From Pseudomonas sp. CBZ-4 (lineage in GTDB: Bacteria > Pseudomonadota > Gammaproteobacteria > Pseudomonadales > Pseudomonadaceae): 64,000 nt of DNA. This document shows positions 34,059-43,322 of this stretch, piece by piece (the first letter of the stretch is position 1; every line of letters starts with the position of its first letter). The stretch is taken from NCBI RefSeq assembly GCF_000346755.1, contig NZ_ANNV01000152.1:30695-94694 (forward strand). Reading direction: 5' to 3'. The translations under genes were made by a program, and so were the position numbers. Below the pieces are notes generated by a model. The model was not told the DNA's origin. It did not search any database and saw only the letters and a list, made by a program, of their open reading frames with translations.

Positions 34059-35624
34059 ATGCAGATCGGCCTCCCTCGACAAGCCTCTCGCCTGGCGCCC
34101 TTGAGCCTGTTGTGCCTCGCCCTCGCCGCCTGCACCGTCGGCCCTGATTTCCAGCGCCCCGAGGTGCCCGCTGGCGCGGGCTATACAAAAGAAAACCTGA
34201 GCAGTACCGCCAACGCCGACATCGACGCCGGCGGCGCCGCACAACGGCTGGTCGCCGGCCTGGATATCCGCGGGCAATGGTGGACGCTGTTCCGCTCACC
34301 CGCACTCAATGCGTTGGTCGAAGAAGCCTTGCGCGCCAACCCGGATGTCAGCGCCGCCCAAGCCGCGTTACGACAAGCCAACGAGCTGGTCTACGCCGAT
34401 CAGGCGTCGCTGTTTCCCTCCGTCAGCGCCAACGCGTCGAAAACCCGCGAGAAACTCTCCGGAGTGCAGACCGGCAGCCCGTCGTCACCGATCCTCACAA
34501 TCAATTCGGCGTCATTGAGCGTGTCCTACGCTCCGGATGTGTTCGGCGGTACCCGCCGGCAAATCGAATCCACCACGGCGCAGGCCGAGTACGAACGCTT
34601 CCAGCTGGAAGCGACCTACCTGACCTTGACCGCCAACGTGGTCAACACCGCGATCAACCTGGCCTCCGTGCGCGATCAGGTCGCCGCCACCGAAGAAATC
34701 ATCCGCCTGCAAAGCGGCCAGCTCGATCTGTTGCAGGCCCAGCGCCAGCTCGGCGCCATCGGCAATACCGACGTGCTCACCCAGCAAACCAGCCTGGCGC
34801 AAACCCGCGCGACCTTGCCGCCGCTGCAAAAGCAGTTGGCGCAAACCCGCAACCAGCTGATGGCCTACCTGGGCCGGTTTCCCAACCAGGACCGTGGCGA
34901 GGCGTTCAACCTCGCGTCCCTGCACTTGCCGCAGGAATTGCCGGTCAGCCTGCCCTCGGCCCTCGTCGGCCAGCGCCCCGATGTGCAATCGGCGCAGGCG
35001 CAGTTGCATCAGGCCAGTGCCTATATCGGCGTGGCCGTGGCCAACCAGCTGCCGCAGTTCAGCATTACCGGGTCGCTGGGTTCCACGGTGGCCAGCGGGA
35101 CTCAGCTGTTTTCGGCCGGCACCGGCGTGTGGAGCCTGGCCGGGGCGATTGCCCAACCGATCTTCGATGCCGGCGCGCTGGAACACCGCAAGCGCGCCGC
35201 CGTGGCCGCCTATGACGAGTCGGCCGCGCGCTATCGCGGCACCGTGCTTATCGCGTTCCAGGATGTGGCCAACGCCCTGCGCGCCCTGCAAGCCGATGCC
35301 GATGCGCTCAACCAACAGGTGGTGGCCGAGCGCTCGGCGCAAGCCAACCTGGACCTGGTGCAAGCCCAGTTCAAGCTCGGCGCCGTGGCCTATATCAACC
35401 TGCTCACGGCCCAGCAGACCTACCAGAACACCGTGCTGGCGCGGGTGCGCGCGCAGGCGGCGCGGTACAGCGACACCACGGCGCTGTTCCAGGCCCTGGG
35501 CGGCGGCTGGTGGAACCGCAGCGACGTAGACCCCGCCACCGCAGGCCGCCCGGACCGCTTCGGCCTGCCCACCTGGCAAGAACTCCGGCCGGCCCACACG
35601 GCGGCGACTGAACCGACTCCTTGA
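34059..35624 (+). CDS. Outer-membrane efflux lipoprotein (NodT/OprM family)
   Basis: This 521-residue outer-membrane channel protein is of the TolC/OprM class. A lipoprotein signal peptide (LAPLSLLCLALAACTVGPDF) is followed by the NodT family start, PDFQRPEVP. Two repeated OEP halves with long alpha-hairpins follow (AAQAALRQANELVYADQASLFP and SAQAQLHQASAYIGVAVANQLP). It is the first gene of a three-gene operon with adaptor and RND pump. This order differs from the common adaptor-pump-channel order of the mex and ttg systems. It forms the outer-membrane duct of the complex. Confidence 0.92.
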   Translation: MQIGLPRQASRLAPLSLLCLALAACTVGPDFQRPEVPAGAGYTKENLSSTANADIDAGGAAQRLVAGLDIRGQWWTLFRSPALNALVEEALRANPDVSAAQAALRQANELVYADQASLFPSVSANASKTREKLSGVQTGSPSSPILTINSASLSVSYAPDVFGGTRRQIESTTAQAEYERFQLEATYLTLTANVVNTAINLASVRDQVAATEEIIRLQSGQLDLLQAQRQLGAIGNTDVLTQQTSLAQTRATLPPLQKQLAQTRNQLMAYLGRFPNQDRGEAFNLASLHLPQELPVSLPSALVGQRPDVQSAQAQLHQASAYIGVAVANQLPQFSITGSLGSTVASGTQLFSAGTGVWSLAGAIAQPIFDAGALEHRKRAAVAAYDESAARYRGTVLIAFQDVANALRALQADADALNQQVVAERSAQANLDLVQAQFKLGAVAYINLLTAQQTYQNTVLARVRAQAARYSDTTALFQALGGGWWNRSDVDPATAGRPDRFGLPTWQELRPAHTAATEPTP

Positions 35625-35640
35625 TACAGCGAGAACCCCC

Positions 35641-36819
35641 ATGGCCGACGTCCAGACTGCCTCTCCCCTGCCCCCGGCCCCGCGCAAGCGGCGGCTGTGG
35701 CGGCCCATGCTGATCATGGTCGTGGTGGTACTGGTGATTGTCGCGATGATTGCCGGGGTGAAATTCGTGCAGATCTCTGCGCTGATCGCCCAATCCAAAC
35801 AGCCCATGCCCGCTGCCGTGGTCACCGCCCTGCACGTGCCGTTGGAAGACTGGCAGCCCAGCGTCACCGCCGTGGGCTCGATCAAGGCCGTGCGCGGCGT
35901 GGACGTGACCACCGAAGTCGGCGGCATCGTGCGCACAATGGGTTTCAAGCCCGGGCAGGAAGTGGCGGCCCAGGCGCTGCTCGTACAATTGAACGCCGAC
36001 TCCGACATCGCCCAGTTGCACGCGCTGGAAGCCACCGCCGACCTGGCCGCCATCGTGCTCAAGCGGGACAAGGCGCAACTGGCGGTCAACGCGGTGTCCC
36101 AGGCCCTGGTGGACAGCGACACCGCCGACCTGAAGGCCAAGCTCGCCGCCGCCGAACAACAACGCGCGCTGGTGGAGAAAAAGTCCATCCGCGCCCCATT
36201 TGCCGGGCGCATCGGCATTACCGGCGTCAACCCCGGCCAGTACCTCAACCCCGGCGACAAGATCGCCACGCTGCAAACCTTCGATCCCATCTACATCGAC
36301 TTCACCGTGCCGCAGACCCAACTGGAAGCCATCGCCATCGGGCAAACCGTCGCGGTGACGGCGGACGGCCTGTCCAATCAGACCTTCACCGGGCGCATCA
36401 CGACCCTCGACACCCAGTTCGATGCGACCACGCGCAACGTCACGGTCGAAGCCACCGTCGCCAACCCCAAGCAAAGCCTGGTGCCGGGCATGTTTGCCCG
36501 CGCCGTGGTCAACGCCGGCAGCCCGCAGCGTTACCTCACCGTGCCGCAGACCTCGGTGACCTACAACCCTTACGGCACCACCGTGTTTATCGCCACGGCG
36601 AGCAAGAACGACAAGGGCGAAGAAGTGCTCACGGCGCAACAGACCTTTATCAAGACCGGCCCGACCCGTGGCGATCAAGTGGCGATTGTGTCCGGGGTGA
36701 AGGAAGGCGACCTGTTGATCACCAGCGGCCAGATGAAGCTGAAAAATGGCTCGCCGGTGAAGATCGACAACAGCGCCGCGCCCTTGAACGACCCCGCCCC
36801 GACTCCCCAAGAACACTAA
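35641..36819 (+). CDS. RND efflux periplasmic adaptor (membrane fusion protein)
   Basis: This 392-residue adaptor has an N-terminal membrane anchor (residues about 22-42, LIMVVVVLVIVAMIAGVKFV) rather than a lipoprotein signal. The barrel-sandwich halves are visible (GSIKAVRGVDVTTEVGGIVR and IRAPFAGRIGITGVNPGQY), with a coiled-coil hairpin between them. A beta-barrel and a membrane-proximal domain with PQTSVTYNPYGTTVFIA follow. The gene begins 16 bases after the channel gene and ends 9 bases before the pump gene. It links pump to channel; the substrate is not known. Confidence 0.93.
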   Translation: MADVQTASPLPPAPRKRRLWRPMLIMVVVVLVIVAMIAGVKFVQISALIAQSKQPMPAAVVTALHVPLEDWQPSVTAVGSIKAVRGVDVTTEVGGIVRTMGFKPGQEVAAQALLVQLNADSDIAQLHALEATADLAAIVLKRDKAQLAVNAVSQALVDSDTADLKAKLAAAEQQRALVEKKSIRAPFAGRIGITGVNPGQYLNPGDKIATLQTFDPIYIDFTVPQTQLEAIAIGQTVAVTADGLSNQTFTGRITTLDTQFDATTRNVTVEATVANPKQSLVPGMFARAVVNAGSPQRYLTVPQTSVTYNPYGTTVFIATASKNDKGEEVLTAQQTFIKTGPTRGDQVAIVSGVKEGDLLITSGQMKLKNGSPVKIDNSAAPLNDPAPTPQEH

Positions 36820-36828
36820 GGGTGCGCC

Positions 36829-39800
36829 ATGAAATTTACCGACACCTTTATTCATCGGCCGGTCTGGGCCGTGGTGGTCTCGCTGTTCATCCTGATCCTG
36901 GGGCTGCGCTCGATCTTTGAATTGCCGGTCAACCAATGGCCGCGCACGGAAAACACCGTGGTCACGATCACGACCGCCTACTACGGCGCCGACGCGTCCA
37001 CCGTCGCCGGCTTCATCACGCAGCCGCTGGAGTCGGCGATCGCCCAGGCCCAGGGCATCGACTACCTGTCGTCTTCCAGCATCACCGGCGTGTCCACCAT
37101 CACCGCGACCCTGCGGCTGAACTATGACGCCAGCAAGGCGCTCACCGAGATCAACACCCAGGTCAACTCGGTGAAGAACCAGTTGCCGGCGCAGGCCCAG
37201 GAACCGGTACTGACCGTGGCCGTCGGGCAAACCACCGACGCCATGTACCTGGGCTTCTACAGCGACACGCTGCCCACCAACAACATCACCGATTACCTGG
37301 TGCGCGTGGTCAAGCCCAAGCTGGACTCGGTGCAGGGCGTGCAAACCGCCGAGATCCTCGGCGGGCGCCAATTCGCCCTGCGCGCCTGGCTGGACCCGGA
37401 CAAGCTGGCGGCGCACAACGTCACCGCGCAGGATGTGGCCACCGCCCTGGCCAACAACAACTACCTGTCCGCCGTGGGTTCCACCCGTGGGCAAACGGTC
37501 ACGGTGGACCTCACCGCCGGCACCGACTTGCACACGGTGGACGAATTCAAGCAGCTGGTGATCAAGCAAAAAGGCGATGCCCTGGTGCACCTGGAGGACG
37601 TGGCCAACGTCACCCTTGGCGCCGAAAGCTACGACAGCAGCGTGGCGTTTTCCGGCAAGCGTTCGGTGTTCATCGGTATCAAGGTGGCGCCCAGCGCGAA
37701 CATCCTGACCGTCGCCGACAGCGTGCGCGAGGCCTTCCCCGAGCTGCAAGCGCAACTGCCTGCGGGCGTGCGCGGCGAGATCGTGTATGACTCCACGGCC
37801 TTCATCAACACCTCGATTGTCGAGGTGGTGAAAACCCTGGCCGAAGCCATGGTGATTGTCTCGGTGGTGATCTACCTGTTCCTCGGCTCCTTCCGCGCAG
37901 TGATTGTGCCGCTGGTGGCGATCCCGCTGTCGCTGGTCGGGACGTTTTTTGTGATGTACCTGCTGGGTTACTCCATCAACCTGCTGACCCTGCTCGCCCT
38001 GGTGCTGGCCATCGGGCTGGTGGTGGATGACGCGATTATCGTGGTGGAAAACGTCGACCGGCATATCAAGGAGGAAGGCAAAGGCGTACTGGAGGCCTCG
38101 CTGGTGGCGGCGCGGGAGCTGGGCGGGCCGATCCTGGCGATGACCGTGGTGCTGGTGGCCGCCTACGTGCCCATCGGCCTGCGCAGTGGCCTGACCGGGG
38201 CGCTGTTCAAGGAATTCTGTTTCTCCCTGGCCGGGGCGGTGACCGTTTCCGCCGTGGTGGCGCTGACCCTGTCGCCGATGATGACCTCGCGCCTGTTCAA
38301 GCCCGGCCAGGAGGAAGGCCGCTTCGCCCGGCGCCTCGACGGTTATTTTGACTGGCTGCGCGGGCGCTATCACCGCATCTTGTCTGGAGGCCTGGATATC
38401 TGGCCGGTGCTGGTGACCTTTGGCTTTGTCCTGTTCCTGCTGGTGGCCGCCAGCGGCATGACGGCCAAGAGCGAACTGTCGCCCACCGAGGACCAGGGCC
38501 TGGTGTTCATGCAGATCAAGGGCCCGCCAACCGCCTCGCCGCAGCAGATGGAGCGCATTGCCGACCAGGCCTTCCAGATCGCCAACAAAGAGGCGGAATA
38601 CGCGCAAATGTTCCAGCTCACCGGCCTGCCAGCGCTCAACCAGGGCTTGGGCGGTGTGCTGCTGAAGTCGTGGGGCGACCGTACACGCTCCCAGGCCGAG
38701 CTGATCCTGGACTTGCAGCAAAAATGGAACCAGGTGCCGGGCGCAACCATCGCGGCGTTCCCATTGCCGTCACTGCCCGGGGCGCAAGGTTTACCGGTGC
38801 AGTTCGTGATCACCACCACCGACTCCGTGGAAAACCTCAACGAAGTCGCCCAGGCCGTGATGGCCGAGGCGCAGAAACAACAGCTGTTCTGGTTCGCCGA
38901 CATGGACCTGAAACTGGACAAGCCACAGGCGCGGCTGGTGGTCGACCGGGAAAAAATCGCCGCCCTCGGCATGACCCAGGCCGACGTCGGCGCCGCGCTG
39001 TCCGCCGCCTTGGGCGGCAACTACGTGAACTACTTCTCCACCGCCGGGCGCTCGTACAAAGTCATTCCCCAGGTGTTGCAGGTGGACCGCCTCAACCCGG
39101 AGCAGATTCTCGACTACTACATCCGCACACCCGCCGGGGCGATGATTCCGGCGCGCACCGTGGCGCATATCGAAACCTCGACGCAGCCGGAGTCGATCAA
39201 CCACTTCCAGCAACTCAACTCGGCGACCCTGGCCGGCGTGAGTGGCGTGGCCCAGGGCGAACTGCTGGGCAAGCTGAACGCGATCCTCAACAGCATCGCC
39301 CCGTCGGGCTACACCTCGGATTTCGCCGGTGAATCCCGGCAGTTCATCCAGGAATCCGGTGGTTTTGTCGGCCTGTTGCTGTTTTCGATCCTGATCGTCT
39401 ACCTGGCGCTGGCCTTCCAGTTCGAGAGCTTTCGCGACCCGGTGGTGATCCTCTTTTCCGTGCCACCCGCCCTGTTTGGCGCGCTGGCGTTCATCACCAT
39501 GGGCTTCGCCTCGATCAACGTGTACACCCAGGTCGGCCTGGTGACGCTGCTGGGCTTGATTACCAAGCACGGCATCTTGATCGTGCAATTCGCCAACGAA
39601 CTGCAACGGGCCGGCCGCAGCAAACGTGAGGCGATTGAAGAAGCGGCGGCGGTGCGCTTGCGCCCGATCCTGATGACCACCGCCGCGATGGTGCTGGGCG
39701 TGGCGCCGCTGGTCTGGGCCTCGGGGGCCGGGGCTGCCGGGCGGCATGACATGGGCCTGGTGATCTTCAGCGGGCTGTCGATTGGCACCTTGCTCACGCT

Positions 39801-39879
39801 GTTTATGGTGCCGGCGATGTATATGTTTATTGGCGCCACTCACTCACACGCTGCTGAAACGGTGCAGCACCCTATGTGA
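36829..39879 (+). CDS. RND multidrug efflux permease (HAE1-like)
   Basis: This 1016-residue RND pump begins KFTDTFIHRPVWAVVVSLFI and has the two-fold repeat of six helices and porter loops. The proton-relay aspartates in helix 4 are present (Asp400-Asp401 in GLVVDDAIIVVENVDRH). The second-half signature TKHGILIVQFANELQ and the C-terminal HDMGLVIFSGLSIGTLLTLF are also seen. It exports hydrophobic or amphiphilic compounds by proton antiport together with the two preceding proteins. No local regulator gene is adjacent. The closest subgroup (MexK- or MuxB-like) is uncertain, so no symbol is given. Confidence 0.94.
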   Translation: MKFTDTFIHRPVWAVVVSLFILILGLRSIFELPVNQWPRTENTVVTITTAYYGADASTVAGFITQPLESAIAQAQGIDYLSSSSITGVSTITATLRLNYDASKALTEINTQVNSVKNQLPAQAQEPVLTVAVGQTTDAMYLGFYSDTLPTNNITDYLVRVVKPKLDSVQGVQTAEILGGRQFALRAWLDPDKLAAHNVTAQDVATALANNNYLSAVGSTRGQTVTVDLTAGTDLHTVDEFKQLVIKQKGDALVHLEDVANVTLGAESYDSSVAFSGKRSVFIGIKVAPSANILTVADSVREAFPELQAQLPAGVRGEIVYDSTAFINTSIVEVVKTLAEAMVIVSVVIYLFLGSFRAVIVPLVAIPLSLVGTFFVMYLLGYSINLLTLLALVLAIGLVVDDAIIVVENVDRHIKEEGKGVLEASLVAARELGGPILAMTVVLVAAYVPIGLRSGLTGALFKEFCFSLAGAVTVSAVVALTLSPMMTSRLFKPGQEEGRFARRLDGYFDWLRGRYHRILSGGLDIWPVLVTFGFVLFLLVAASGMTAKSELSPTEDQGLVFMQIKGPPTASPQQMERIADQAFQIANKEAEYAQMFQLTGLPALNQGLGGVLLKSWGDRTRSQAELILDLQQKWNQVPGATIAAFPLPSLPGAQGLPVQFVITTTDSVENLNEVAQAVMAEAQKQQLFWFADMDLKLDKPQARLVVDREKIAALGMTQADVGAALSAALGGNYVNYFSTAGRSYKVIPQVLQVDRLNPEQILDYYIRTPAGAMIPARTVAHIETSTQPESINHFQQLNSATLAGVSGVAQGELLGKLNAILNSIAPSGYTSDFAGESRQFIQESGGFVGLLLFSILIVYLALAFQFESFRDPVVILFSVPPALFGALAFITMGFASINVYTQVGLVTLLGLITKHGILIVQFANELQRAGRSKREAIEEAAAVRLRPILMTTAAMVLGVAPLVWASGAGAAGRHDMGLVIFSGLSIGTLLTLFMVPAMYMFIGATHSHAAETVQHPM

Positions 39880-39994
39880 ATTGCGCATGGGCCATTCTCA
39901 AACGTCATAATCCTACCTTTTCCTACATGGTAATCTCACACGTCCACCCATAGGCATTGATCGTATGCAGTCAATGGCCCCACCAGGAAAGATC

Positions 39995-40864
39995 ATGCCG
40001 AAAAAGTCCCACACAGCCCTGCGCCGTCATTTCCGTGAACTGCTGGCAACGCCTGCGTGCGTTGAAACCGCTTCTGTCTTTGACCCGATGTCGGCCCGCA
40101 TCGCCGCCGACCTGGGTTTCGAAGTCGGCATCCTTGGCGGCTCCGTCGCCTCCCTGCAAGTCCTGGCAGCCCCCGACTTTGCCCTGATCACCCTGAGTGA
40201 ATTCGTCGAGCAGGCCACCCGCATCGGCCGCGTCGCCCAACTGCCGTTCATTGCCGACGCCGACCACGGCTACGGCAACGCCCTCAACGTGATGCGTACC
40301 GTCGAAGAACTTGAGCGTGCCGGCGTGGCCGCGTTGACCATTGAAGACACCCTGCTGCCGGCGCAATTCGGGCGCAAATCCACCGACCTGATTTCCATCG
40401 AAGAAGGCATCGGCAAGGTTCGCGCCGCCCTGGAAGCCCGGGTTGACCCCGAGCTGTCGATCATCGCCCGCACCAACGCCGGCGTATTGCCCACCGAAGC
40501 CGTGATCGAGCGCACCCTGGCCTATCAAAAAGCCGGTGCGGATGGGATCTGCATGGTGGGCGTCAGCGACTTCGAACACCTGGAGCGGATCGCCGAACAC
40601 CTCACCGTGCCGTTGATGCTGGTGACCTACGGCAATCCAAAGCTGAACGACGCGGCCCGCCTGGCCAGCCTTGGCGTACGTGTGGTGGTGGCCGGTCATG
40701 GCGCTTACTTCGCGGCGATCAAAGCCACCTACGACAGCCTCCGCGCCCAGCGCCAGCTGACCCACAGCACTTCCAACCTCAGCGCGACCGAACTGACGCA
40801 CACCTACACGTTGCCCGAGAACTACGTGGCGTGGGCGAAAGAGTTCATGGATGTAAAAGAGTAG
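39995..40864 (+). CDS. Oxaloacetate decarboxylase (PEP mutase/isocitrate lyase superfamily)
   Basis: This 289-residue protein is a close match to the oxaloacetate decarboxylase PA4872 of P. aeruginosa, as I recall that sequence. Shared motifs are TASVFDPMSARIAADLGFE, GGSVASLQVLAAPDFALITL, ADADHGYGNALNVMRTV and EDTLLPAQFGR, which carry the Mg-binding acids. The enzyme decarboxylates oxaloacetate to pyruvate in the cytoplasm. The ATG at 39995 is preceded by AGGAAAGATC; a frame opening at 39965 has no such site. It is a single-gene unit between the RND pump and the TonB receptor. Its usual length is 287-289. Confidence 0.92.
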   Translation: MPKKSHTALRRHFRELLATPACVETASVFDPMSARIAADLGFEVGILGGSVASLQVLAAPDFALITLSEFVEQATRIGRVAQLPFIADADHGYGNALNVMRTVEELERAGVAALTIEDTLLPAQFGRKSTDLISIEEGIGKVRAALEARVDPELSIIARTNAGVLPTEAVIERTLAYQKAGADGICMVGVSDFEHLERIAEHLTVPLMLVTYGNPKLNDAARLASLGVRVVVAGHGAYFAAIKATYDSLRAQRQLTHSTSNLSATELTHTYTLPENYVAWAKEFMDVKE

Positions 40865-40866
40865 TC

Positions 40867-40883
40867 CTTACCTGCCAGGTAAG
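40867..40883. terminator. Possible bidirectional transcription stop (8-bp palindrome)
   Basis: CTTACCTG and CAGGTAAG (40867-40874 and 40876-40883) form a perfect palindrome just past the decarboxylase stop, in a convergent gap. No T-tract follows, so termination is only a possibility. Confidence 0.3.
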
Positions 40884-40943
40884 CGGTGAATGCCCTCCTA
40901 CTGCCTTGGGCTCACCGCCACCGTTGGCACGCGTCACCCCCTC

Positions 40944-43244
40944 TTAAAAGTCATAACGCGCCGTTGCACCCAGCGTCCGCGGAGTGCCCAGCACCCCGGT
41001 ATACGCGCCGTTTGGCGAGTTCCACAGCGTGGTGTAGTAGGTCTTGTCGAAGGCATTTTTCAGCCATAGCGACACGTCCCATTGCCCATCCCCCCAATTC
41101 CCCCGCACCCCCGTAGATACGTTGACCAAGCCATACCCCGGCAATTGGGCTTCGCGCGAATCGTCCACCGTGCCCACCGCGTGGGAGCGCCACGCATAAC
41201 TGCCGTTCACATACGGCTGCAAGCCGTTATTCAACTGCCATTGATAGCTGGCGCTGGTGTTGTAGATCCATTTCGATGCGCCGACCACCGCGTGCCCGCT
41301 CAAATCACAGGCGGCGGGCGCACCCGGGCGCAGGGCGACTTCGGCCGGGCACGGTGCGTCCTTGTAAGACAGGTAGCGCACGTCATTCCATGAACCGTTC
41401 ACGTTAATCGTCAGGCCCCGCAGCGGTCGCCAACTGCTTTCCAGCTCCAGGCCACGGCTGCGCACGGTGCCTGCGTTGGTCAGGTAGCTGGTGAGGTTGG
41501 CGTCATCGTAGGCGTTGGTCTGATAGCCGTGCACCACCGTCCAGAACAGGTTGGCGTTGAGCAGCAGGCGCTGGTCGAGCAAGGTGGTCTTGACCCCCAG
41601 TTCGGCGTCGTTGGCACGTTCGCTGCCGATCAACAGCGAGTCGGCCCCGGCCACCGGCGCACTGGCCACACTGAGGTTGACCCCACCGGACTTCTCGCCG
41701 TGGGACAACGACGCGTACGCCAGCACGTTCTCGTCCACCTGCCAGGCCAGGCTGGCCAGCGCCGACGGGCTGAAGCTGTACAAGCTCAAGTCCCCGGAGT
41801 CATACGTGCCGAGCCGCCCGGCCCTGGCACCCGCCGCTGCGCCCGTGACCGCAGCACCGCCCAGCGGCGCCTTACGCGTGACCTGCGCCAGTTTGCGTTC
41901 ATAAGTGCCGCGCACGCCAAGGCTGAAATCCAGGCTGGGCGTCAAATGCCAGGTGCCTTGGGCAAACGTGGCAACGCTGTCGGTATCCACCGTGCCATGC
42001 CCCACGCTGCTGACATTGTTCAGCGCGCCTTGGGCGGTACCGTTCCAGGTGTCGGCCAGCGGGCCGTAGTCGGTAAACACCGTGTTGCGCATCTCCTGGC
42101 GGAAGTAATACGCGCCCAGCACATAGTCAAAGTGTTCGCCCACCGGCGAGGCCAGGCGCAGTTCCTGGGAGTACTGCTGGTCCCGGGCCGATTGACCGAC
42201 GTTGTGCATGACATCGACGTTCAGTTCGTCATCGTTGCGCGGGGTGAAATCCCACCAGCGATAGGCACTGATGGAGGTCAGCGTGTAGTCGCCGGGCAAG
42301 GTCCAGTTGGCTTCCAGCGAGGTACCGCCCTGGAACACCTTGACGCTCTGGTCCGCATCCAGGTTGACACGCCGCCCGCTCACCAGGGTCGCGCCCACGG
42401 CGGCGGCGCGCTGCTCGTAGCGGTTGACGCCGTTGATCGTCGGCCCGGTGCTGAACAGCGAACGGGTGCCGGCGCTGGAGTCTTCTTCGTGGTAGTCGGC
42501 CACCCAGCGCAGGTTGAAATCCGTGTCTGGCTGGAACAGCAACTGCGTGCGAAAACCCTGGCGTTGCCCGCCGCCGAGGGTGTTGTCGTTGTATTGGTTC
42601 TCGACGTAGCCGTTTTCATGGGTGCGATACAGCGCAATCCGCCCGGCCAGCGTGTCGTTGAGCGGGCCGGAAAGACTCGTCTGGGTTTGCACGTAGCCGT
42701 CATCGCCCAGTGACGTGGCGAGGCTGCCCTGGGGGGTAAACGTCGGGCGCCGCGTGGTGATATTCAACACGCCCGCCGTGGTGTTCTTGCCAAACAAGGT
42801 GCCTTGGGGCCCGCGCAGCAGTTCGATCTGCTCGACATCCAGCAGGTCGAACACCGCCATGCCCGGCCGTCCCAGGTACACATTGTCGAGGTAGATCCCG
42901 GCGCTGCCCTCCAGGCCATCGCTGGCCGGGTTGTTGCCCAGCCCGCGAATCGACAGGCTGGATTGGCGCGCATGCATAAACGCGACGTTGACGCTGGGCA
43001 TCGCCTGCTGCAAGTCCTGCAAGCGATACAGGCGTTGTTCCTCCAGGGTTTGCGCGCCCAGCACGCTCATGGCCACGGGTACGTGCTGGGCGTCTTCGCT
43101 GCGCCGGCGCGACTCCACCGTCACCGCTTGCAGCAGGGTGTCGGGTGGCTCGGGTAACGTCTCGGCCGCTGCCGGCAGGCCTTGGATCAGCGCGCAAACG
43201 CCCAGTGCAGCCACGCTCAAAGGGCGCGAATAAAGCAGAATCAT
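40944..43244 (-). CDS. TonB-dependent outer-membrane receptor
   Basis: This 766-residue receptor has a signal peptide (residues about 1-27), a TonB-box-like LLQAVTVESRRR and a plug domain. The plug contains VNVAFMHARQSSLSIRGLGN and VEQIELLRGPQGTLFGKNTTAGVLNI. A beta-barrel follows, ending in the expected terminal phenylalanine (TARYDF). AAGGAACCACCG precedes the ATG at 43244. It is followed in transcription by nothing, and is preceded by an arylsulfotransferase-like gene and a sulfonate-type binding protein on the same strand. The context suggests import of a sulfate ester or sulfonate, as with SftP of P. putida, rather than a siderophore. This is inferred. Confidence 0.9.
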   Translation of the reverse strand: MILLYSRPLSVAALGVCALIQGLPAAAETLPEPPDTLLQAVTVESRRRSEDAQHVPVAMSVLGAQTLEEQRLYRLQDLQQAMPSVNVAFMHARQSSLSIRGLGNNPASDGLEGSAGIYLDNVYLGRPGMAVFDLLDVEQIELLRGPQGTLFGKNTTAGVLNITTRRPTFTPQGSLATSLGDDGYVQTQTSLSGPLNDTLAGRIALYRTHENGYVENQYNDNTLGGGQRQGFRTQLLFQPDTDFNLRWVADYHEEDSSAGTRSLFSTGPTINGVNRYEQRAAAVGATLVSGRRVNLDADQSVKVFQGGTSLEANWTLPGDYTLTSISAYRWWDFTPRNDDELNVDVMHNVGQSARDQQYSQELRLASPVGEHFDYVLGAYYFRQEMRNTVFTDYGPLADTWNGTAQGALNNVSSVGHGTVDTDSVATFAQGTWHLTPSLDFSLGVRGTYERKLAQVTRKAPLGGAAVTGAAAGARAGRLGTYDSGDLSLYSFSPSALASLAWQVDENVLAYASLSHGEKSGGVNLSVASAPVAGADSLLIGSERANDAELGVKTTLLDQRLLLNANLFWTVVHGYQTNAYDDANLTSYLTNAGTVRSRGLELESSWRPLRGLTINVNGSWNDVRYLSYKDAPCPAEVALRPGAPAACDLSGHAVVGASKWIYNTSASYQWQLNNGLQPYVNGSYAWRSHAVGTVDDSREAQLPGYGLVNVSTGVRGNWGDGQWDVSLWLKNAFDKTYYTTLWNSPNGAYTGVLGTPRTLGATARYDF

Positions 43245-43322
43245 CGGTGGTTCCTTAAGTCTGGGATGAGTCGATACTTCGCTGCGCGTGGCCTGCGTGA
43301 GCGTGATCGTTGCGGGGTTGAA